From NCBI RefSeq assembly GCF_003597395.2, contig NC_133771.1, positions 48,708,834 through 48,772,833 of the forward strand: 64,000 bases of DNA, read 5' to 3'. Shown here one piece after another: positions 44,877 through 58,300 of the stretch. Source of the stretch: Chelonoidis abingdonii (taxonomy: Eukaryota > Chordata > Testudines > Testudinidae). The position numbers and the translations under genes were made by a program. Each line of letters begins with the position of its first letter. Positions within the stretch are counted from its first letter, which is position 1. The notes under the pieces are model-generated. The model searched no databases. It saw only the letters and a list, made by a program, of their open reading frames with translations, and was not told where the DNA came from.

Positions 44877-45100
44877 CAGGGCCGGCGCTTCCATTTAGGC
44901 GACCTAGGCAGTCGCCTAGGTCGCTAGGATTTGGGAGGGTGGCATTTTGCCGCCCTTGGCGGCAATTCGGCGGTGGGGGGTCCTTCCGCGCTCTGGGTCA
45001 TCGTCAGCAATTCTGCGGTGGGTCCTTCACTCGCTCCGGGACCTGCCGCCGAAGTGCCCCGAAGACCGGGAGTGCAGAAGGACCCCCGCCTAGGGCTACA
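44877..45100. mobile_element. hAT-like element fragment
   Basis: It starts cagggccggcgcttcc and continues with ggcagtcgcctaggtcgc and GC-rich sequence related to 32952-33275. The right terminus is missing and neither LTR sequence nor a target duplication resumes after it, so a deletion followed or accompanied the insertion. Confidence 0.65.
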
Positions 45101-45794
45101 CAAACAATCTGCAATTATCTATCATGGACATTTGAGTCTGCAGTCAGATGAAATCACTGAAAGGCAAGTTGTTAATTTATCATGTCATTATCATGAACAT
45201 TTAGACTGACATTCAGTAGAAAAGTACAATGTCTTTCTCCCAACTCATGGAGAAAAGGATGACTTTCAAAAATGCAAGATAGAAGATTAAAGATGCTGTG
45301 TCAATTACTATGGTGAAAAGAATTCCAATTTACATATAGGTCTGGGACAGGTGAGGTATGTTAATGACTATTTCAGATCTTGACAAAGGTATTTTGGAAA
45401 TTCAGTGAAATCTCACATTCTCATGCTGTCAGTCAGTTGCTCCCCTGATGTTTACATTCTTCAGACCACTTTGTGAGAAAGGCATCCTCTCCTGAACCCA
45501 CCGCACTTCCCAATCCTGACTGTCCAATTTGCCAAATTCTTAATTTTGCAGACCACCATGAGGACTCTATAGCCCTCTGGTAGTCTATATACCATACTTT
45601 AAGTACTGCTGCTGAAGATTGTTAATCAGCATTTTGGTTTGAATTTGGTGCTCAGGAGAATGAGGTATAAATAATACCATTGGTTCCAAAAGGAATAATG
45701 CAGGTACCAAGAGGTACATCAAACACAGTGATATCACTAAGATTGGGATTGGGACAAATCCAAATTTTGGTTTTCTCCCTGATTCATTTGCTTC

Positions 45795-45796
<2 letters not shown>
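45101..45796. other. No gene recognised
   Basis: Unassigned sequence. Confidence 0.5.
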
Positions 45797-45847
<51 letters not shown>

Positions 45848-45870
45848 CACACACACACAACACACACACA
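45797..45870. repeat. (CA)n microsatellite
   Basis: About 74 bp of CA repeat with two small interruptions (aacac). The minus-strand frame through it is an artefact. Confidence 0.98.
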
Positions 45871-48800
45871 TCGCACTTTAACAAGAGCTGAAAAACTCTC
45901 CAAAAAGAGCTAATGTATTCTTTTTTCTAAATCTGATCTTCACCAAATCTAAACCCAAAATCCAGATGCCTAGGAACAGGGAGTAGTGTGACCCTGAAGA
46001 ACTCATTGTCTCAAAGGGTTCTGTCACATAACTTATATATAGTTATCAAAGCTTTGTTCTAAGAATAACCTGAAAAATGTTATTTTACAACTATAAGATA
46101 TACCTTTACTGCTTTTTCCTAGTGCGTGTGATAAGTTCTCACAGTTGCACATAGAGATGTAACTTCTCTATCAATGGGAGTGAGGTGGTTAAATACCCAA
46201 ATAGTGCTCAGAAAATGTCAGCGTCCTGTTGCATTTTTGATCCCTATAACTTCACAAGATAAAAGGTGCTGGGGGGAATGTCTTCTTTGCATGAGTCATT
46301 AACATAATGACAGCTATACAGGCATAAACAGTCACTAACAACATAATGAGTTAGCCCGGGTATTTGCCTTTGGGGTCTTTGAGAGTTTTCTGCATACAGG
46401 TGACCTTGTAGATGCCTTCAGGATGATTCTGTGAGCAGGGAAACTAATACCAGGGTCAGAGTGTAGTGGTGCTGAGCAGTGCACAATAATAAATGCAGTG
46501 GCTTCTCAGGGCAGGTGCTCTTGGGGACCAGGTAGGAAGGGAAGAGAATAGGTGAAAAAATTAGGAAGTGAAACAGCAAAAGGAAAAGGGACAGAGTGTG
46601 GCCTCAATGGGACTGCTCATGTGCTTAAAGTTAAGCACAGTTGGAAGTGTTAGAAGAATCAGAGCCTACATGAATTTTAAAAGCCAGAGCTATGAAATAG
46701 CTTCTCTGTGAATAAAGTCAAAGTGCTCTGTGAGTCTCCTTCGGATGGGAAAAGCTTATAAAGAGGTAGTTTCTTAAGGTTTAATCGCCACAACACACTC
46801 TTACAACATGGAAATCAGAAATGTGCTGCAAAAGCTGAAGAGAGGACCAGATTTACCGAAGGCTGGTCTACATCACATTATGGTCTATCTGTGTACTTCA
46901 GGGCTCTGCAAAATTTCACATCCTGTGCAATGCAATTAAGCAGACTTAAGTCCCAGCATAGCCCCAACTAGATCAATGGAAGAATTCTTCTGTAGACGTA
47001 ACTACAGCCTCTTGGAGAGGTGGATTTATTACAGCAATATAAGAACCCCTTCTGTCCCTTTAATAAGTGTCCACTGCAACTGTGCCACTGTAGTGTTTCT
47101 AGTATAGAAGTATGCCAAGTACAAAAAGGGATGCTGGTCCTAGGGATGACAAGACGGTGTGTGGGGTGGGGGTGTTGGTGGCAGATTCAGGAAGGTGTGT
47201 ATGTGGGGGGGATGTTCTGATAATTGAAAGGCAGGGGAAGAGATGGCGGGGAGGTTCTGTGAATGGCCAGCCATAAGTGATTTGCTGTCCAGGGAAGAAA
47301 ACATTTTCAGTGCTCCCTTCCCCTCGCCCCCTCTCCACCACTCAAGCAATACTGCCACATAACCGTTCCACCGACCCCTGACAACCAACACCACAGGGAT
47401 TTGGTGCCCTGAATGCTGATCCTGTGCATTTGACACCGCACACAAGAATGTGGCCTTGAGGACACATATCGTGTGTGTGTGGGAGAGTGCGGGTCAATAA
47501 GAGGCTTTATAGGAGTGAAAGAGAAGGACAGAAAGTCAGCATATGCCAGGCCTGCTGGGGAAGATGGGGAGGGCTAACCTCCAGGGTCACATGCATTTAG
47601 CCAGTCTGTCATCAATTCCATCACCTCAGCTAGCTGATGGCTCCTTCAAGAACAGGGAGCAAATGATGCCTTTGTGAAAATTGTAAAGAACACTAGGCCA
47701 GGTACTGAAAGCAGTAATATTCCCAGTTTGCAGGCATACCTACTCATCTTACACCCAAAGCACTAGCACAATAGGTCGCAAACTATTTTTCTTGGACCAT
47801 CCCAGTGTGCTGGATTGGCAGATGGCTGCCTTCCCTTCCCCTTATTTCGGTCAGCTTGAAATTCCAAAAGTTGTCACCATCTGCTGCTTTTTGTTGTTTG
47901 ATTTGGGGTTTTGTTTGGTTTGCTTTCTATTTTTAGGATTATTTTTACTCCCTTTCCTGTCTTCACCACTCTCTAGGTGGCTCTCCTTACTCATACCCCA
48001 GCTCCCTGGAAGGCTGCATGAAGCTGGGGTGCTTTGCAGCTGAACCGAGTTCCCTGGGAACAGAGAAGAGGACCTACAATCCTGTAAACATGACCTGTTT
48101 CCATGGTTGGCTTCTTTAGGGCCAAGGTGGTAATGGAGGAAATTCCAAGATGCATCCTTCTTCTCAAGCATCTAGGAAAGAAATTTGGCAGCAGGATGGA
48201 TTCAGGGTTATGCAACTTTCTTTATTTTCCCCCCACAAACACACAGCCCACTGCCCCTCTCCATGCCTCCCCTTGTGCCTAACCCAAGGAAAAGGGAAGA
48301 ATTAAATGGAGAGGGGAAAGAAGAAACATTATAGGAGGAACAGAAAAGTAGTTTAATGCAGAATGTGTATGAGCCAAGGTAACGGCAAGGCTATAGGAAG
48401 CAACACCAATAAAAATGGACACAAAGGGTGCAATCCTGGGCCCACTGAAGTCAATTGGAGCTTTGCCATTGACTTGCGTGAGGGCAGGATTTCAGCCTAC
48501 TTTAGCTGTTTCGCTAACCGGGGGAAATACTCAGCTGAAAGCACACAGTTACAATATATTTACCACAAAGAGATGGTTGAGGGGTGGGGGTGGGAAAGAA
48601 CACAGAGGATTACTTTAAACTTTTTAAGTAAGACCTCAGCTCCTTTAGCTTTACACAATGAAGGAAAGCACATAGGTTTCAACAGGATAAAAGCAGACTT
48701 TATTTTGTAACGAGATCTAAGGATGAAACAAAGAACAGTAATCGTACCTCCTATCTGTAAATCTGAGGTGGTGAAGGAAAGGAAAGTGGGTGGATGGTTA

Positions 48801-50879
48801 ACAAGAATAGTTTGAAATTGTGCTTTGTTAACTGAGTAAAATTAGCTTGCTGAGAACCTTTATTTTCCACATAACTTTTAACGAGAGCATTATTTTACAT
48901 ATCTCCACCGTGGAGAGCCCATTTACAAACTGTAACAAGTAACCACTGAACCTGAACTAATTTTTCCCTCTGTTTTCCATTTCAGCTACTTAATTAATGC
49001 CACTGCATTAGCGTTGGCTTGCTAACACAGCTATAGTTAAGGGGCTGTCAGCATTTCCATTATGTACACCTAGAGCCCTTTCACATGGGGCTATTAGTGG
49101 TCTCTAAAAATATATAGTGTATGACCAAACTTGACAACTGATTGCAGCTAGGGTGCAATTTGGTTGTTTTTCTAAAAATATTTTTAAAACACCTATGTGG
49201 CCATATTCAAAACATAGGACCATCCAAGTATAACGAAAATAGAAACTAATCAATTTTCGATACATTTTTCATGTGTCTAATTTTAAATGCACACAATAAA
49301 TTGTCCACCACATGTAGCAGAATGAATATAGCAGAATTAATATCTGCAGTTTGGCCATTATGCCATATCATTTCTACAGTTTCAGGTTAGCAGAATCATA
49401 CTGAGCATGAAACCACAAGAACTGCTTACTGGAGCTGATATAGTATATGAGTAAGTGTCAAATAATTCTTTGAAATCTGCAAAACAGCTTTTGTAGCATA
49501 TGGGTCTAGATGTACATATATATTTACTATTTAACATTTATATTATGGTAGCTACTTCCTGCAACATCTTTGGGATATCTTACTGCCTTAAATTTATGCA
49601 TCATTGTGGGCCAGGGATTGTATGTAATTCCATGGAGGAGGGTGACAACAGTTTCTCCAGGAATTAAGAACTGTGTAGAGTTATTTGGGAAATTCACTCA
49701 GGTTGCAACATCTCCACCTGGAGAAGCACGCATATACTGGTTCAGACTGGATTCTGAAGAGACAGACAGACAAAGAAAGGATAAATAGCCTGAGTTTAAA
49801 CTGACATGGGGCCTTATTTGTGATCCAGCAAATGGACAGGATCTTCTGTCCAAAGGTTGAGGTCAGGGGCAACCCTGCCTGGGAAGTGTTGGAAGGATTT
49901 GGGTCTACTAAGGCCCCATAAGACTGATGAGTGACCATGGTAAGCTGTTACCACACATATGGGAACTTGTTTTTAATATCTTTTCTCTGTGATGCTTTCA
50001 TCTTACAAATAGATGTGCTTACTTAGAAAGCACTGTGTGGTACCTTAAAACTGCTGGCAATTATGTTGTCCATAAGCCTTCGAAAAGAAACAAAGCGCAG
50101 ACGCAGGCCTGTTTATGCACGTTGGCTTGCTTTGGATAGCACCATAGGGGCAGGAAACTGTGAAACCTGGAAAAACCCTGGTTGAGAAAGAGAGACACAG
50201 GTCTCCACTCAAGAGAGGGAACAGTTGAAGAGCTGGGAGCCAAGAGTGGGTGGCCTGAGTGGACCATGACAGGAAAATACAAGTGCAGTTGTCCTGAACT
50301 GTGACAGGTGTCATTGTGCTAAGCACTGTACAAACACATACATGTCCTCACAATTGACTTTGGCTTGTTACTTTTTTTGTCCATTTTCCATAAATTCCAA
50401 GTGTTCTGCAGGCTGGTAGAGTAAATGCAAAATACAGATTATCCCCATCGTCAATTTTTAAAACTGCACAGTTGTCAGGTGCAAGTGTGATACTACATCT
50501 ACAATCCTGAAGCCTTCAGATTCCACTTATTTTCCAGGTGACATTTTACCTTGCACGATGAATTCCACAGAAGCATGTCTCCCTTTTAGGGGATGCTAAT
50601 CTCATCTCCTTGCATTTTATCTTACTATTGCATAAGATAAATAACATTCAGGGCCCTATTCTCCATTACAATAGGCCCCTTTGCATTTCGCCACCAGCAA
50701 AAAGTAGCAGTTAAGCCAGCAGGACAGCAACCTCAGAACTTTCCTTTTATAAGGGAAATTCTCTGGGTGGCGTGGAGCTCTATGCCAAACTCCTTTCTTA
50801 CACATACATGAAGTCTCCTCATATTGGGGAAAATGGGTCATGGTCACAGCACAGATATGCTCTGGCTATTTCTGGCTAA
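45871..50879. other. No gene recognised; scattered old repeats
   Basis: Segment 46600-46675 (catgtgcttaaagttaagca) belongs to the palindromic repeat seen at 26805. Segment 48424-48480 (ccactgaagtcaattggagc) is similar in type. Segment 50310-50345 (attgtgctaagcactgtaca) resembles an L2-type tail. Nothing else is recognised in these 5 kb. Confidence 0.45.
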
Positions 50880-51147
50880 GGCAGAAGCGGAGCCTTGGGT
50901 CCAGAGATGGGGGGAATGTGGCCAGGAGTAAGGGGGCCGAGACTGGGCCTGCAGCTGAGGGTGGGTCTCAGGCCAGGAGCAGGGACAGAGCTTCAGCCAG
51001 AGGCCAAGGCTGGGGACTGAAGTGGAGCTGCCTTGAAGCTAGGGATGGGGCCAGCAGTGGGACCTGGACACAGTTGGGGGCTAGCCCCCCAACGTTCCTA
51101 AGTGCCCCTTTAGGGAGGCATGCCCCACAGTTTGGGGACCTCTGCAT
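50880..51147. mobile_element. hAT fragment, right end
   Basis: The GC-rich interior ends with gcatgccccacagtttgggg followed by acctctg, the mirrored form of a caggggtccccaaact-type hAT terminus. The left end is missing. Confidence 0.5.
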
Positions 51148-53016
51148 TACAGTGTATAAAAATAGTGAATGACAATGGATAAGCTTAAGGCTTGAGTTTC
51201 AGGCTTAATTTTGAACCACCATGTTTAAAGGGGTAGATTCAATCAGATTCCTGATGCTATCTGAATATATTTGTCATGGGTTTTATTCGTTTTTTAAATG
51301 TTTGAGTTTGCTCTAATTTATTTAGCAGATCCAACATTGGAGGCAGAAATCCCAACATTATTAAATTCGAGGACTCAAAGAAAGGAAGGGATAAAAAACA
51401 TATTCCTTAAGAAAAATCAGTTGATTAATACTGAAGGGCCCTCTAACCAATTTAAAATTATGATTAATCTCAACATATAGAATATATGGAAAACCATTTA
51501 AAAACTGCAACTTGAGAAACCTAAATCTATTTTTTATTCTTGAAAGGGTTTGGTTACTTTTGCTAGAGCACAGTGAATGTCTATTTTGTACTTTGACTTA
51601 ATATATGTGTAACTCTTATTCTCCAAAAAAAAAAAAAATCTCTGTTTAGAATGCTCAGCAGTGGTGTAAAGTAATCCCTTCTCTAATTTACAGACTCTCC
51701 AGGGTTTTGCAATTTGAGGATTGCAAAAAATCAAAATAAAAAATGATTTCTATGCCAAGAGAAGCCTTCTGCTCCATAGTATACATATTGGAATTTTCCA
51801 TGTTGTTTCTTTGTATTCTTGGAATATTTCCAGACATTTTGTTGCATCTAATTATCCTGTCTGTCCATTAAACACAAACATCATCTCTCATTGTGTCTTA
51901 CGTTGCTTTAGCCCAGCTGTGCTGCCCAGTTCTTACTGTTTTGGTGCCATTGCGGTATGTGCTCTGAATGGACTCTGAATAGACTATAGCATCATTTCCC
52001 CACATTAGGGTGGACACAAAATCTACACTGAATGGAAATGTTATTACAAATTCAGTTCATGCAGAGCCTGATAATTTGGCCCTAATATGTGTCTAAGTGA
52101 CAGTGTTGGGTCAAAAATATAGATTTTACCAAAAAAACTCAACCCCTTTCTATTGTACACCCCATATCACTGGTCCCAGGACTTCCCTCCCGCAGTGTTT
52201 CCCAATCAAATCCTGCAGCACTATGCTAGTGCGTGAGAACCAGAATGGAAAATAACTGGTTTATTTCCATTTTCTGAGCTGAAAGACTTGCAAAAAGTAA
52301 GTAAGCAGCATAAAAAGTGAAAAGTAAATGAGATAAAAAGATCTTTTCTATTTTAATAATAGAAGGTAAAGGTTAGTAACAAGAGTAAGGAAATTATATA
52401 TGGAGGTTGGCAGTGATAATTTAGGTTGCCTGATCTTTATTATAAGACCCTATGTTTTCAATTGTTTATAACTTTCATCAACTTTAAATCTTTGCATCTT
52501 TTAAAATAAAACTGGCTCTGGGTGGGGGCTCAAGCCATATACTCTTATTCTGTCTCTGTAAGGTTAACATAGAATCTCTCTGCTCCTTTCTGGAGATGGT
52601 TCTTCTGCCCCAGGAGCAAGCATGCAGAATCCCTGGTAACATGAAACCACAAGTATCTTTTTTGGGGGGAAGGAAGGAAAAAACAAAGGAAACATGATAC
52701 AAAATGGAGCACTAGTACCTCATGAGTTTGATCAGCCCCACAGTTCCAAAAAGTAATTGCACAGATTGCTGAGGTCCAGAACCCATGGTCCCACCACAAA
52801 CCCTACCACCTAAAACCCCAGCTCACAGATACAGTTACACTCAGTGGTAGTCAAAGGGCACCAAAGTGTGGTTCTGCTTTGCCAATCTGCTCCAATTCAG
52901 AGAGAACTGCTCTGCCAGGTCCTACCACAGTGTGCAGATACCTAGGGTATCAGCTTTACTTCTGGCAGGCTGGTGCACCTTTGTGAGGTAAAATCAGTTC
53001 TCTTCCACTGTTGGGC
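51148..53016. other. No gene or repeat recognised
   Basis: AT-rich unassigned DNA with chance short frames. Confidence 0.5.
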
Positions 53017-53245
53017 TGTCATAAACAGATAGCTAAGGGTTAATGTTTCTTTCACCTTTAAAGGATTAACAAAGGGAACCAAACACCTGACCAGAGGACC
53101 AATCAGGAAACCGGATTTTTCAAAGCTCAGGGGAGGGAAATTTTTGGGCTTTTGTCTTCGTCTGGCTCTCAGCTATGAGAGGGGATTTTTCTTTCTTTCT
53201 ATCTTCAAGCTTCTAATCTTCAATTTCCAAGTTGTAAGTACAAAG

Positions 53246-53405
53246 NNNNNNNNNNNNNNNNNNNNNNNNNNNNNNNNNNNNNNNNNNNNNNNNNNNNNNN
53301 NNNNNNNNNNNNNNNNNNNNNNNNNNNNNNNNNNNNNNNNNNNNNNNNNNNNNNNNNNNNNNNNNNNNNNNNNNNNNNNNNNNNNNNNNNNNNNNNNNNN
53401 NNNNN
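53246..53405. other. Assembly gap (160 N)
   Basis: A run of N inside the solo LTR. Confidence 0.99.
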
Positions 53406-53565
53406 ACTGCAGTGTATAAGCCATTAATCACTGACAAAGCAGGGTTTGAACCTACTGTCTTTGCCTAATCCCTGGGCTACAGCCTCTACAACCTCAGTAC
53501 CTGTTTTGGCCTTGCACAGGGCCTGCAGCCTGGGGAGCTGCTAGGCAGGCACTCCATAGCTCCTC

Positions 53566-53625
53566 TCGCCTTGCCTTGCCTTGCCTTGCCTCGCCTCGCC
53601 TTGCCTCGCCTCGCCTCGCCTCGCC
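53566..53625. repeat. (TYGCC)n pentanucleotide tract
   Basis: Twelve consecutive ttgcc or tcgcc units (60 bp) lie inside the plus-strand LTR copy. The tcgcc variants are concentrated at the right side. Confidence 0.95.
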
Positions 53626-53837
53626 AAGTGGGTTATTTCCCTTTGTGGTAAGACTCAGGGCGTCTGAGTCTTGGGGGGTTCCCCAGGGAAGGTTTTGGGG
53701 GGCTCAAGTGTACCAGGCACTGATTCCTGGTTGGTGGCAGTGAGATCAAATCTGAGCTGGTAATTAAGCTTAGAGGGGTTCATGCAGGCACCTAGATTTC
53801 TGGACACTAAGGTCCAGATTTGGGAAAGCTTATGATA

Positions 53838-54439
53838 GGCTGGTCAAGCCACACTGCAAGATGAGCTCTGCATTGGCACTAGTCCAATCTGGTCTAGTCT
53901 CACAGATTCACTCCTCACAGGGCACAAATCTCCAGGGAGGAAACTCAAAGCCAAAGTAAACCCTTGAACAGTGCCTGCTTCCAGGATGAAGCCCTAGTCA
54001 TAGGCACAGAACCCTCTATCCCCTTGATGATCTTTGATTTCATTACCAAACCACAGTTCACTACCGATAAAGCCAGGCTGACCCATTCACTTCAGGGCAT
54101 ATCCCATACATTGTTGTGCTCGCTCATCAGTACAACAATAGCAATAACCTACAGTATTATCACTTTTATTATACAATCAAAACATAAATAAATTCCAAGT
54201 AAAGTAACAAAATTCAATAGATGGAATTATGGGTAAGCATCTATATAATTCATTCTGATCTTCCACATACTACTGAGTAACTATTGACTTCAGTAGACTT
54301 ATTCCAGTAGTATACAGGTGTAATTGATGTGAATCTAGCTCTCTGACTCTATTGAGTCTAATTTCTAGAAAGCAGACTCTTGGGAATGATGTTGGAGAAC
54401 TCCACTGAGCATGTCAAATGAGTTCCATCATATCTAATA
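53838..54439. other. No gene or repeat recognised
   Basis: Unassigned. Segment 54285-54350 has weak similarity to the palindromic repeat group (attgacttcagtagactta). Confidence 0.45.
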
Positions 54440-54570
54440 TGAGATCATAATTATTATTTATTTGTATAATCATAGTGCCTAGGAGCCCGTTCAAGGATCA
54501 AGAGTCCATTGTGCAAGGCTCTGTACAAACACAGAATAAAAAGACAATACCTGCCTCAAAGATCTTACAA
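54440..54570 (+). repeat. L2-like / CORE-SINE tail
   Basis: The segment catagtgcctaggagcccg, ccattgtgcaaggctctgta and tgcctcaaagatcttacaat is a dispersed tail resembling L2-derived 3' ends. The antisense copy is at 30250. Confidence 0.5.
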
Positions 54571-55049
54571 TCAAAGAATGGTTTCTTCCCTAGCTGTCAG
54601 ACAGGCAGAATGTTTAAAAAGCACCTGACCATTAAGATGAGAGCCCCTGTTAGAGTGAAGAAGAAAGTGATGATTGTCCTAGGGAAACTGGGAAGTTATG
54701 CTCACATGCTTACCAGTCAGTGGGACATCAGTTTGGGATTAGAAAGTCCACCTTTGGTGCTGTTTGGTTGGACATGTGCATGACAGTACATCAAATGCTG
54801 TAGGGGCATTTAAACAGGTGTGAAATGTGCCTGAGATTAGTAATGGCTTTTTGAGCAGCTGGACTTCCCAGACTGTACCCTCAATAGTTCTTATGTGCTC
54901 ATCCCATCAATCAAGTATGTGAACAGGAAAGGCTGCCACTTTGTGACAGTCAGTGCAAGCCTTGTTGGATCATCATGGCTATTTCCCAGACGCTTACATA
55001 TAGTGGCCAGGTTAAACTGTATGATGGCAGCAGATTTTCCCTAACTCCC

Positions 55050-55310
55050 ATCATTTAGAAGTTGGTTTACATCCTAAAGTTTGAGGGATTATATCTCTTT
55101 CAAAACTTTTGGCTAGTTCTTGTTAACCCTTAGTATTATAGCTCTGGATGTTTTTGTTAGCCATATACATGTCCAATTCTTTTCTGAATCCTGCTAAGTT
55201 CCTACCCTCAATAAGCCCATGTAGAAATAAAGTTCCACAGGCAAATCATGCATTGCATGAAAAAAAAATCCTTATATCAATATTACATTTGCTGCCATGG
55301 GACCACTTTT
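55050..55310 (-). repeat. CR1 3' UTR fragment, antisense
   Basis: The segment tttggctagttcttgttaac, tccaattcttttctgaatcc, gttccacaggcaaatcatgc and tattacatttgctgcc matches an old CR1 subfamily on the minus strand. Confidence 0.68.
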
Positions 55311-58300
55311 TTTTCCCTGGGATGTCTCAGCTAGCTGATCTTTCCAATGACTAGGGTGACCCGAAAGTTGGTACCTGTGTGTTCTGTATTTTGGGCATGG
55401 CTAGAAATGCCAAACAAACAAACATTCTATAGAATCTTGTATAGAATCAGGCCCCTATAGCTTTAGAAGACTGAAACATAGGTGTCAGACTGCTACATCT
55501 GTGATTGCTTTCTTTAAATATAGAAATTCTGCAATAACCAGTAGTACTAGTTGACATTTTGAATGTAGATCAATTAAGTACAGGAATGTCATTTAGTTGT
55601 AAAGCATTTTTAAAAGTAACTGTGAATTATCCCTTTGATGAGCCTAGCCTGAAGGCTGATGACCATAAACATTCCTGTCTAATGGCAGTCTTCATTAACA
55701 GACCTCTGACAGTTGTCTTAAAAATAAAATAAATAGATACATTCTGTGAGAGCTGCATTTCCAGTGCTCACCATGGCTTGGGATCAAAAAAGACATTTTT
55801 ATGAGTTGAATTTGATGATGCACTTGTTGCTACACTTTAATTTGTAAAAAGCTATTGTTATTTAAATGAATTGCAGCGGATGCCGTTTTACCCAATGGGT
55901 TATCATGGAACAAATGTGTCTATGGTGCTGGGTTTGTGAGAAATTAGTTCTGACTCTCAACATAAAAAATAAAACCTGTTTTCAAAGTCTGCTATGTTCT
56001 AATATTGTCACTATTGTGTTTTTATTGTCAGAGGTTGTTCAAGAAGCAGTTTATTAACACCCTAAAGACATGTAAAAAGAAGATCTGTTGCAGGTTAGCT
56101 TGCTGATGGTATAGACTGCATTTTCCCCAGCACTTGCCAACTAATGTTAGGAGTCTTTATTAAATGACTAAGGTTGTAGACTACTACCACAAGCTACAAG
56201 CTACTACCACAAGATGTGTAACATAGGAAAAATCATACAGCACAGATTCAGTCTGGAAAACATGACATATGTGGGAATTACCCATCTTGCTCTTGGGAGG
56301 TAAACCACACACAGAATGATTTGTTCAATATGCTTATACATTGCCTCCTGTGTACCTTTTGAAAGCTAGAGATTAGAACTTCACACAAGTGACAAACTTT
56401 TCCCCAAAATATTTTGTATGAAACGTTTATAGTAGTATAATGATGGACTATTTGGTAAGCCAGAAATTTTTTTTTTTCCCCCCTATCATGAAACCTCTGT
56501 GAAATAGCCATTGCCACAATAAAAATGTGACCTTTCCCATGTTTTTGATACCAAGCTGATTTTTGTTTGAAGACCTTAGGATTTTGTGTTTGAAAACAAG
56601 AGCACATTTGAATGAAAGTGAACAAAATTTGTAAAATGATGTAAACAAGTTAAATTTTTAAAAATTCATAGGTTGGAACCTTTTTGCCAATTCAAAATGG
56701 AATGAAAAAAATATTTTAAGTTTTTGCATTTCATTTTGAACTTTTCACAGAGAGAATCAGGGTCACAAATTACTGATGGTTTTACAGCCATGTTTATTTA
56801 GTGAACAGTGACGCTCATATAGTCAAAAGTTTGTCTCCATCTACTAATTATGGGAATATGACTATATTCACCTTCTTGTATTTTATTACATTTCTAAAAT
56901 AGGTTTGATAAGGCATTTTGAATCATGGAGGTATAACCATGGCAAGCAGATACAAAAAGCAGATATGCCAATTTTTCCCCAGTGGTAGTATAAGGAGTCT
57001 CCCTGTTATTTGTCTTTCAGCCATTCTAATCCATAATATCTCTGCATACTACCTAAAAATTACAGCTAATTGCATATGCTTTACCCTTCCTTACCATTTA
57101 GACACTTGTCCATAGTATATAAGTCACAACTCTTTTACTATTAAAGCTGGTGTAACAGATGTCTTCATTTGGGAATCACTGGAATTTGAATGCACTCATT
57201 TGTACTCTGGAAAGAAGTAACCATATTATATGCTTTTAAAATAAATGAGCTCTGATTATAAAATGGCATTTCCACACATACTTTTTTGAAAGCCTCCCCC
57301 CCAGAAACATAAAGTTATGTGAAATATACAACATTGTCCAGAGAAAGCACTAGATTTGTGACAGTCATGTTATAGGTACCTGCAATGGTTATCTGTTAAC
57401 TATTTAGAAGCTTATTCTGGAGTAATTTATATTGCTCTCACTCTGATGTAACCCTGTGGAGTTCAACAGAGTTGCTCCTAATTTAAACCAGGGTAGTGAA
57501 AGCAGAACTGGGACCACTGAGGAGAACCAAAGTCTTATTTAATCCAACACATAGAGAGATATACACAAGCAGGTTTTTTTAAACAGAGGGGCTTTTGTGC
57601 ATTAGTCAACATTACTGTAAAAATATAGGACTTTCACATACAATGCTTTAGATAAATCTCAGTTGAAGTTGGTATGCTCACAGATGGCCCAACCTTTCCT
57701 CTTCTATGGTTTATTTAGTTTGTTCCTCTTTGCTTAAACAATTTGTATATTTGTATGCTACACTGAAACACCTTTAACAGAGAAATATTATTTGCATATG
57801 TAAGTCAGTTAAGGAACTGGAAATATGAGAAAGCCACTTCATGGAATTCTGGCCTAGTATCAGGAAACTGTGGAGAAGTAAACATTACATCTCATCTACT
57901 GACCATGAGGTCATAGTACACTCAATTATGAAAAGTCATTTATAAACTATTACTGGTGTTCCTTTAGTTTGCATCTATAAATATTACAAACTTTAGGATT
58001 CCACTTGTATAGGAAGAAACTTATTAGTAATGCTACCTCATCACTGGATGCTGTTTTTAAAAGTAGTGGTTTCATTATTAAAAGACTGCATCAGGGCAAG
58101 AGGATAAGCTGTTTGCATTGTGTCCAGAAATCCTTAAATTAAGCAGCCTCTCTTCAAGTGTGATACTAGAATGTAACAGCTGTGGGAGATTCAGCTAATT
58201 TGTGGAAGATTCAAGACCAGTAGATTAATTTGCTTTTCACCAATTATAATTAATCTTATATCAGGACTGTTTACATTTCTCCTGTCATCTACATGCATTA

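Larger units (their letters stand above)
53017..53837 (+). mobile_element. Solo LTR, same family as 21417-22313
   Basis: It starts tgtcataaacagatagc and ends near gcttatgata, matching the minus-strand copy at 22313-21417 at both ends. An assembly gap (53246-53405) and a segment absent from the other copy, including a pentanucleotide tract, lie inside. The flanks tgggc (53012-53016) and taggc near 53836 could be an imperfect 5-bp duplication. No internal genes adjoin it. Confidence 0.72.

Noticed and set aside
47771..47815. A hAT-like terminus (gtcgcaaactatttttcttg)
   Set aside because: Only one weak end was seen, with no partner and no target duplication.
53413..53510. Minus-strand tRNA-like boxes inside the plus-strand solo LTR
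   Set aside because: The A-like and B-like boxes are only about 12 bases apart, too close for a tRNA or standard SINE head, and a gap adjoins.
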